This document shows positions 5,297-7,179 of a DNA stretch of 7,179 nt, one piece after another (position 1 is the stretch's first letter; each line of letters opens with the position of its first letter). The stretch is from Clostridia bacterium. GTDB taxonomy: Bacteria > Bacillota > Clostridia > Oscillospirales > CAG-272. The DNA lies in NCBI GenBank assembly GCA_900768535.1, contig CAAGDE010000154.1, positions 1-7,179 on the forward strand. The letters are read 5' to 3'. Made by a program: the position numbers and the translations under genes. The notes beneath the pieces were generated by a model. It saw nothing but the letters and a program-made list of their open reading frames with translations, was not told where the DNA came from and made no database searches.

Positions 5297-6694
5297 ATGA
5301 AACACACGGAGATCAGACTGCTGTTCGCGGATCCGGAGCAGTATATCGGGAAAACGGTGACGGTGTGCGGCTGGGTCCGCACCGGTGCCGAGGTCAAGCC
5401 GATGACCTTTATTCAGGTCAACGACGGCTCGACAACCACGCAGAATCTGCAGCTGACCGTCCCGCAGGACGCCTTCACCGACGCGGAATATGCGGCGCGC
5501 ATCAAGCCGGTGCTGACGCTGGGCTGTTCGCTCCGCGCTACCGGAACCGTTGTGGCTTCCGAGCGGAACATCATCGAGCTGGAGACCACCGATGTGGAGC
5601 TGCTTGGTGCCTGCCCGGCGGATTACCCGCTGCAAAAGAAAAAGACGAGCGCCGAATTCCTGCGCACCATCCCGCATCTGCGCACGCGCACCAATCTGAT
5701 GAAGACCTGTATGTCGATCCGCTCCACGCTGGCATACGCGGTGCACGATTATTTCCATAAGAACGGCTATGCCTATATCCACACGCCGATCATCACCGCC
5801 AGCGACTGCGAGGGTGCCGGCGAGATGTTCCGCGTGACCACACAGCCCTGGAACGCGCAGGCAAAGAGTGAGGAAGAATACTTTGCAAACGATTATTTCG
5901 GCTGCCGCGCGGGTCTGACCGTTTCCTGCCAGCTGGAGGGCGAGATGGCGGCGCTGGGCGGCATGGGCAAGATTTACACCTTCGGACCGACCTTCCGCGC
6001 GGAGAAGAGCGGCACGGTGCGGCACGTGGCGGAGTTCTGGCACGTGGAGCCGGAGGTCTGCTTTGTCGACCTGGACGGCATCATTGAAATCGCCGAGGAC
6101 TTCATCAAGTCGATCATCCGCTACACCCTGGAGCACTGTCCCACCGAAATGGCGTTCTGTGACCGGTTCGTGGAAAAGGGCTTGCTGGACAAGCTGAACC
6201 ACGTGGTGAACACGAAATTCGCCCGTGTGACCTACACCGAGGCAGTGGAGATTCTGCAGAACTGCGGCAAAACGTTCGAGTTCCCGGTCTCCTGGGGTGC
6301 CGATCTGCAAAGCGAGCACGAGCGCTATCTGACCGACGAGCATTTCGGCTGCCCGGTGTTCGTGACCGACTATCCGAAGGATATCAAGTCCTTCTATATG
6401 AAGCAGAACAGCGACGGCAAAACGGTTGCCGCTACCGACCTGCTGGTCCCGACCGTGGGCGAGATCATCGGCTGCAGCGAGCGCGAAACCGACCTGGACA
6501 AGCTGACGCAGGCAATGATTGACCGTCATATGCCCCTGGAAAACTACCGGGATTACCTGGATACCCGCAAGTACGGCACCGTGGAGCACAGCGGCTTTGG
6601 CCTCGGCTTCGACCGTATGGTGATGTACGTCACCGGTATCTCCAACATCCGCGATGTCCTCCAATTCCCCCGCGCTTATAAGAAGATTTACTGA
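5297..6694 (+). CDS. asnS: Asparaginyl-tRNA synthetase (class IIb)
   Basis: This 465-residue cytoplasmic enzyme, close to the 466 residues of E. coli AsnS, charges tRNA-Asn with asparagine using ATP. An N-terminal OB-fold anticodon-binding domain spans roughly residues 18-115, including VTVCGWVRTGAE. The class II catalytic domain follows: motif 1 region YAYIHTPIITASDCEGAGEMF (158-178), motif 2 beginning FRAE (233-236) with RHVAEFW following, and motif 3 GFGLGFDRM (433-441). The GAGEMF and EFWHVEPE stretches identify AsnRS rather than AspRS. Some positions usually strongly conserved, as I recall them, differ here: SCQLEGE instead of SGQL, AEKSGT instead of AENSNT, EFWHVE instead of EFWMxE, and a C-terminal tail ending FPRAYKKIY. 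The reading frame is intact and the key arginines remain. It has its own promoter and ends six bases before the palindromic element. Confidence 0.95.
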   Translation: MKHTEIRLLFADPEQYIGKTVTVCGWVRTGAEVKPMTFIQVNDGSTTTQNLQLTVPQDAFTDAEYAARIKPVLTLGCSLRATGTVVASERNIIELETTDVELLGACPADYPLQKKKTSAEFLRTIPHLRTRTNLMKTCMSIRSTLAYAVHDYFHKNGYAYIHTPIITASDCEGAGEMFRVTTQPWNAQAKSEEEYFANDYFGCRAGLTVSCQLEGEMAALGGMGKIYTFGPTFRAEKSGTVRHVAEFWHVEPEVCFVDLDGIIEIAEDFIKSIIRYTLEHCPTEMAFCDRFVEKGLLDKLNHVVNTKFARVTYTEAVEILQNCGKTFEFPVSWGADLQSEHERYLTDEHFGCPVFVTDYPKDIKSFYMKQNSDGKTVAATDLLVPTVGEIIGCSERETDLDKLTQAMIDRHMPLENYRDYLDTRKYGTVEHSGFGLGFDRMVMYVTGISNIRDVLQFPRAYKKIY

Positions 6695-6699
6695 GGGGG

Positions 6700-6915
6700 A
6701 AGACCTTGGGGCACCGCCCCAAACCCCGCTTAGAACCTTCTTTCGGAGAAGGTTCTAAGGACTCCAAGAACTTCACCGCAAAGGGCACCCGTGAGGTAGT
6801 ACGTAATTGATACGTACTGCGTTTCGGGTGCCCTTTGCGGTGAAGCTTTGGAATTCTTGGAGCTTTTTCCGAGAGGAGGTTCCAAGCGGGGGTTGGGGTG
6901 GTGCCTCAAAGTCTT
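6700..6915 (+). repeat. Large palindromic intergenic element, copy 2 (complete)
   Basis: This 216 bp element begins AAGACCTTGGGGC and ends GCCTCAAAGTCTT, so its ends are inverted repeats. The outer arms (about 6700-6737 and 6878-6915) match at most positions, and the centre is TACGTA-ATTGA-TACGTA near 6807. Nested inside are a 7 bp stem (6706-6712 with 6716-6722), a perfect 13 bp stem (6729-6741 with 6747-6759, loop TTCGG) and a perfect 21 bp stem (6771-6791 with 6825-6845). Copy 1 at 1-171 is the same element in opposite orientation. No reading frame or transposase is present, so it is a non-autonomous, MITE-like repeat. Its position right after the asnS stop suggests it now forms the mRNA 3' end structure, though no long U-run follows any of the hairpins directly. 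Confidence 0.92.
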
Positions 6916-6976
6916 CGCCTTCGCTTCGCTCGGTTCTTTTTTGGGTGGTAGACGGCAGATTTTTTTAAAAGGGGGG

Positions 6977-7005
6977 TTGACAAAGGGAGAAAAATGTGCT
7001 ATGAT
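6977..7005 (+). promoter_or_regulatory. Sigma-A promoter of the putative antitoxin RNA
   Basis: TTGACA (6977-6982), a 17 bp spacer and TATGAT (7000-7005), with an A/T-rich stretch just upstream (6959-6970), form a strong promoter. The expected start is near 7012. No ATG with a ribosome binding site follows before the terminator at 7052-7103, so it drives a short non-coding transcript. Confidence 0.85.
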
Positions 7006-7011
7006 AAAAGT

Positions 7012-7103
7012 ACGAGGAAACACCGGCGACGGTTGCTCCCTCCGGTCATTTAGAAATAACCGTCAAAGCGTGGGAGCTAGGGGCGGTTATTTCTTTTTGT
7101 TTT
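7012..7103 (+). ncRNA. Putative type I antitoxin RNA, convergent with the holin-like toxin gene
   Basis: A transcript of roughly 90 nt is predicted from the promoter at 6977-7005 to the U-tract of the terminator. It contains no plausible coding sequence. It runs antisense to the 3' end of the minus-strand toxin frame (stop codon at 7087-7089) and to the mRNA beyond it, the 3'-to-3' overlap known from convergent type I modules such as txpA/ratA. Additional complementary segments occur: ACCGG (7022-7026) with CCGGT (7042-7046), GACGGTT (7028-7034) with AACCGTC (7058-7064), and GCTCCC (7035-7040) with GGGAGC (7072-7077). The exact start is inferred from the -10 position. The antitoxin role is inferred from arrangement. 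Confidence 0.68.
7052..7103 (+). terminator. Intrinsic terminator of the antitoxin RNA
   Basis: A perfect 11 bp stem, AGAAATAACCG (7052-7062) with CGGTTATTTCT (7084-7094), encloses a 21 nt loop and runs into TTTTTGTTTT (7094-7103). The 3' arm overlaps the toxin stop codon. On the opposite strand the same stem is followed by CTAAATG rather than a U-run, so it looks like a one-way terminator for the plus-strand RNA. Confidence 0.85.
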
Positions 7104-7179
7104 GTATGTCGAGTACAAACTTGATTACTGCAAGTACGAAGGTACAGAGCAGAAGGAATTCTTCCAAAGTTAAGTACAC
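7087..7179 (-). CDS. Small hydrophobic toxin, putative holin-like toxin family (5' end at or beyond window edge)
   Basis: The frame open from the right edge encodes 30 residues, (V/M)YLTLEEFLLLCTFVLAV and then IKFVLDIQNKKK, ending at TAA (7089-7087). It shows the plan of Firmicute holin-like toxins: a short polar start of the YLTLEE type, one hydrophobic helix (about residues 8-23, with a single lysine at 20), and a short tail ending in three lysines. Such peptides insert in the cell membrane and are toxic when over-produced. The GTG at 7177-7179 could be the start, but the ribosome binding site would be outside the window and one to a few more residues may lie there. The convergent short RNA with its own strong promoter and terminator supports a type I toxin-antitoxin module. 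The assignment is by motif pattern from memory, not by search. Confidence 0.7.
   Translation of the reverse strand: MYLTLEEFLLLCTFVLAVIKFVLDIQNKKK

Noticed and set aside
3956..6664. Minus-strand reading frame of 902 codons, the longest in the window
   Set aside because: It spans antisense to both cca and asnS and the promoter between them, has no domain or ribosome binding site, and results from GC-biased codon use.
6730..7023. Minus-strand reading frame of 97 codons
   Set aside because: It crosses the palindromic element and the antitoxin promoter, with no ribosome binding site or domain.
7106..7179. Plus-strand frame beginning ATGTCGAGTACA after the terminator
   Set aside because: It is antisense to the toxin frame, has no ribosome binding site in front, and the sequence just before it is the U-tract of the terminator.

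Overview
This 7.2 kb window looks like chromosomal DNA from a GC-rich Clostridia-type Firmicute, most likely of the Oscillospiraceae/Ruminococcaceae group (inference). The grounds are strong AGGAGG-type ribosome binding sites, near-consensus sigma-A promoters with 17 bp spacers, a transketolase split into two genes, a CCA-adding enzyme with an HD domain, abundant palindromic intergenic repeats, and a Firmicute-type small hydrophobic toxin at the right edge. The high GC content opens long antisense reading frames that are not genes.

Layout from left to right. Positions 1-171 hold a large palindromic repeat cut by the window edge. It abuts the 3' end of a minus-strand gene for a YhcH/YjgK/YiaL-family sugar-metabolism protein (170-634). 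A 224 bp intergenic region carries two back-to-back sigma-A promoters. The leftward one has a structured leader. The rightward one drives an operon of transketolase N-terminal half (859-1680), transketolase C-terminal half (1693-2634) and maf nucleotide pyrophosphatase (2634-3224, one-base overlap). A 626 bp non-coding stretch (3225-3850) follows. It contains four copies of a short palindromic repeat in two orientations, two of which form a perfect 50 bp inverted repeat. Then come cca (tRNA nucleotidyltransferase, 3851-5194) and, behind its own extended -10 promoter, asnS (asparaginyl-tRNA synthetase, 5297-6694). Just after the asnS stop is a second copy of the left-end palindrome (6700-6915), inverted relative to the first.

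The right edge holds the least expected item: a compact type I toxin-antitoxin-like module. A short minus-strand reading frame (7087-7179, start at or beyond the edge) encodes a single hydrophobic helix with a lysine-rich tail, as in the putative holin-like toxin family. Converging on it is a strong plus-strand promoter (6977-7005) and a roughly 90 nt non-coding RNA ending at a strong intrinsic terminator (7052-7103) that overlaps the toxin stop codon.

Functionally the protein genes are housekeeping: the pentose phosphate pathway (transketolase), sugar handling (YhcH-like), nucleotide sanitation (Maf), tRNA 3'-end maturation (CCA) and tRNA charging (AsnRS). The accessory content lies in the intergenic repeats and the edge toxin module.
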